NCBI GenBank assembly: GCA_934281515.1 | Contig: CAKQXG010000120.1 | Location: 1 to 6,344 of the forward strand | DNA from: an uncultured Clostridia bacterium | GTDB taxonomy: Bacteria; Bacillota; Clostridia; Christensenellales; CAG-314 | DNA: 6,344 bases | Reading direction: 5' to 3' | Translations under genes and position numbers: made by a program | Shown here: piece after piece, positions 4,292 through 6,344 of the stretch | How positions within the stretch are numbered: position 1 is the stretch's first letter | Layout: each line of letters begins with the position of its first letter | Notes under the pieces: model-generated | The model's input: the letters and a program-made list of their open reading frames with translations, nothing else | What the model was told of the DNA's origin: nothing | The model's database searches: none

Positions 4292-6344
4292 ATGAAACAG
4301 AAATTTAACGTAACTGGTATGACGTGTTCGGCTTGCTCCGCACATGTCGAAAAGTCAGTACGTGCCGTCAATGGCGTTGCCGACGTCAATGTCAGCTTGC
4401 TTACCAACAGCATGAGCGTAGACTACGACCCTGCCGTCACCGACGTCAAACAGATTGTCGCGGCTGTCAAAAAGGGCGGCTACGGTGCATCTCCGCTGCA
4501 AGCAGACGGAACTGTGGCGCAAACGGCAACTTCGTCCGCGCCTGCGGTACAAAACAGCGTAGGTTTGGCTCGGTTGCTTATCAGCCTGATATTCTGCGCC
4601 GTGCTTATGTACGTGTCCATGGGCGCCATGCCGGAGTTCAATTGGCCGCTGCCGAGTTTTCTCACCGACCACGCCAATGCGGTGACATTTGCGCTTGTGC
4701 AGATCGTGCTGTGTTTGCCTGTGTGGTATGTCAACCGCAACTACTTTATTGTAGGGTTCAAACGCTTGTTCGGGCTTGCGCCCAACATGGATAGCCTTAT
4801 TGCCGTGGGTAGTGCCGCGAGCGCACTGTACGGGTTGGTTATCACATTTTTGATGAGCTACAATCTCGGACAATGGGCGGCAACGGGCGATGCAATGTAT
4901 ATGGATGCCATTGCCAAGTATCACCACATGTTGTACTTCGAGTCGTCGGCGATGATTCTTGCGCTGGTTGACTTGGGTAAGTATTTTGAAGGGCGTAGTA
5001 AGTCTCGTACGGGCGACGCGCTCAACAAGTTGCGCAAATTGGCTCCGCAAAAAGCGTTGCTGTACGTTGACGGCGAAGAGCGCGAAGTGGACAGCAAATC
5101 GGTTGTCGCAGGCAACATTGTGGTTGTCAAGGCGGGTATGAGCTTTCCTGCAGACGGCAAAATCGTGTTCGGCAGTTGCTTCGCCGACGAGAGCGCGATA
5201 AGCGGCGAATCCTTGCCGAGAGAACTTGCCGAGGGAGATACCGTCATAGGCGGAACGGTCAACGTCGGCGGCTATGTGCGTGTTGCCGTCACCCATGCCG
5301 GTGTGGACAGCACGTTGAGCAAAATTATCTCGCTTGTTGAGGACGCAAGCAGCAGCAAAGCACCGATACAACGCCTTGCGGACAGAATCTCCGCCGTGTT
5401 TGTGCCTATTGTAATGAGCATTTCGCTGGTGTCGTTTGTGGTGTGGTTGTGCGTCGGCGCGAGCATTGGTACCGCGCTGAACTTTGCGGTGTCGGTGTTG
5501 GTCATTTCTTGTCCGTGCGCACTCGGTCTTGCCACCCCCGTCGCAATTATGGTATCGACCGGCAAGGCGGCGCAAAACGGAATTTTGATTAAAAACGGCG
5601 AAACGTTGGAAAAAATTTCGCACATCAAGTATGTTGCGTTGGACAAAACAGGTACCGTCACCGTGGGCAAACCGCAGGTGCGCAAGTTTGTGTCGAGCGT
5701 TGATGAACAGGCGTTTTTTGCAATTGTCGCAGGCATAGAAAAACAGAGCGAACATCCGCTCGGCAAAGCCGTCGTTACCTATGCCGAAGAACGCGGCTAC
5801 ACCCTTGTGGAGCCCACGGACTTTACCACCGTGCCCGGCAAAGGCGTGGTGGCAACCGTTGACGGACATACCTACGCGGTAGGCAACGCCAAATTGATGA
5901 ACGAACAGGGCGTTGCGGAAGCCGACTACAGCCAAGCCGTGCAAGACTTTGCTCACAATGCGCTTACCTGCCTTGTGGTGTCGTGCGACGGCAAGTACGT
6001 CGGTACAATCGGCGTGGGCGACGAAATCAAACCGACGTCGGTTGAGGCAATAGCCCTATTAAAGCAGTTGGGACTTGTACCTATTCTTATTACAGGCGAC
6101 AACGCCGTAGCAGCCAAGGCTGTTTGCGACGAAGTAGGCATAGACAAGTTTGTGGCAGAAGTGTTGCCGCAACAAAAGGAACAAAAAATTGCCGAATTGA
6201 TGCAGGACGGCGTTACGGCTATGGTTGGCGACGGTATAAACGATGCGCCTGCGCTTGCGCGTGCCGACATAGGCTTTGCAGTTTCCGACGGTTCGGATAT
6301 CGCAGTCGACAGCGCCGACGTGGTTCTTGTCAAAAACGACCTTC
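4292..6344 (+). CDS. copA: Copper-exporting P1B-type ATPase CopA (3' partial)
   Basis: This membrane pump uses ATP to push Cu(I) out of the cytoplasm. The 684 codons present begin with one heavy-metal-associated domain (about residues 1-66) bearing the copper-binding GMTCSAC motif (Cys12, Cys15). Membrane helices lie at roughly 90-110, 130-155, 165-190 and 209-232. The actuator domain has SGES at 304-307, the dephosphorylation motif (TGE in most members). Helices at about 367-389 and 394-420 follow, the latter with the Cu(I)-type CPC motif (Cys407-Pro-Cys409). The phosphorylated Asp451 lies in DKTGT, the nucleotide-binding SEHPLG at 486-491, TGD at 601-603 and GDGINDAPAL at 646-655. The frame runs off the right edge, so the last two helices, with the remaining copper-ligand residues of this subfamily, are not visible; roughly 60-80 residues should be missing. 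A copper-type operator lies about 200 bases upstream. No copZ or csoR is present on this side; they could follow copA. Confidence 0.97.
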   Translation, partial: MKQKFNVTGMTCSACSAHVEKSVRAVNGVADVNVSLLTNSMSVDYDPAVTDVKQIVAAVKKGGYGASPLQADGTVAQTATSSAPAVQNSVGLARLLISLIFCAVLMYVSMGAMPEFNWPLPSFLTDHANAVTFALVQIVLCLPVWYVNRNYFIVGFKRLFGLAPNMDSLIAVGSAASALYGLVITFLMSYNLGQWAATGDAMYMDAIAKYHHMLYFESSAMILALVDLGKYFEGRSKSRTGDALNKLRKLAPQKALLYVDGEEREVDSKSVVAGNIVVVKAGMSFPADGKIVFGSCFADESAISGESLPRELAEGDTVIGGTVNVGGYVRVAVTHAGVDSTLSKIISLVEDASSSKAPIQRLADRISAVFVPIVMSISLVSFVVWLCVGASIGTALNFAVSVLVISCPCALGLATPVAIMVSTGKAAQNGILIKNGETLEKISHIKYVALDKTGTVTVGKPQVRKFVSSVDEQAFFAIVAGIEKQSEHPLGKAVVTYAEERGYTLVEPTDFTTVPGKGVVATVDGHTYAVGNAKLMNEQGVAEADYSQAVQDFAHNALTCLVVSCDGKYVGTIGVGDEIKPTSVEAIALLKQLGLVPILITGDNAVAAKAVCDEVGIDKFVAEVLPQQKEQKIAELMQDGVTAMVGDGINDAPALARADIGFAVSDGSDIAVDSADVVLVKNDL

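Noticed and set aside
4355..5956. Long open frame of 533 codons on the minus strand opposite copA
   Set aside because: It lies wholly inside the unmistakable CopA coding sequence. Its translation is rich in His, Arg and Cys with no recognisable domain, and it arises from codon bias of the real gene.
1..6344. Search for CRISPR arrays, tRNAs, rRNA, insertion sequences and defence or toxin-antitoxin genes
   Set aside because: No regularly spaced repeats, transposase, cloverleaf-like or rRNA-like sequence, or small paired genes were seen. All sizeable coding space is accounted for by the four genes.

Overview
The window looks like chromosomal DNA from a low-to-moderate GC Gram-positive bacterium, most likely an uncultured gut-type member of the Clostridia. 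The evidence is strong AGGAG/GGAGG ribosome binding sites, sigma-A-type promoters, a clostridial-style CopA with an acidic, Met/His-containing loop before its fourth membrane segment, and long intergenic G/C-capped hairpins with T-run/A-run centres. This taxonomic placement is inference; no marker gene such as rRNA is present.

Layout from left to right. (1) Positions 1-1554, plus strand: the C-terminal 517 codons of a large protein that looks secreted or surface-exposed, with beta-helix-like repeats. It is cut by the left edge and ends at a textbook 16-bp terminator hairpin. (2) Positions 1555-1831: a non-coding convergent gap holding that terminator and a second perfect 15-bp hairpin. (3) Positions 3064-1832, minus strand: a complete M29-family metallo-aminopeptidase. 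(4) Positions 3065-3342: a divergent regulatory region. Leftward it has a perfect-consensus promoter (TTGACA, 17 bp, TATAAT) followed by a cluster of ACATATGT-type palindromes. Rightward it has an extended -10 promoter. (5) Positions 3343-3867, plus strand: a complete cytoplasmic cyclophilin-type peptidyl-prolyl isomerase, followed by a 20-bp hairpin. (6) Positions 3929-4291: a long non-coding leader with a copper-type operator (GTACCC-N5-GGGTAC, abutting a TACANNTGTA cop box) and two adjacent potential RNA stems. (7) Position 4292 to the right edge, plus strand: the first 684 codons of a copper-exporting P1B-type ATPase (CopA).

The genes appear to be separate transcription units and not one system: each has its own promoter or terminator signals. 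Functionally they are an envelope protein, peptide turnover, protein folding and copper efflux. I do not see a mobile element, CRISPR array, tRNA, rRNA, toxin-antitoxin pair or defence system. The parts most worth a second look are regulatory: the operator cluster in front of the aminopeptidase, the composite copper-response region with its structured leader, and the two related intergenic hairpins.
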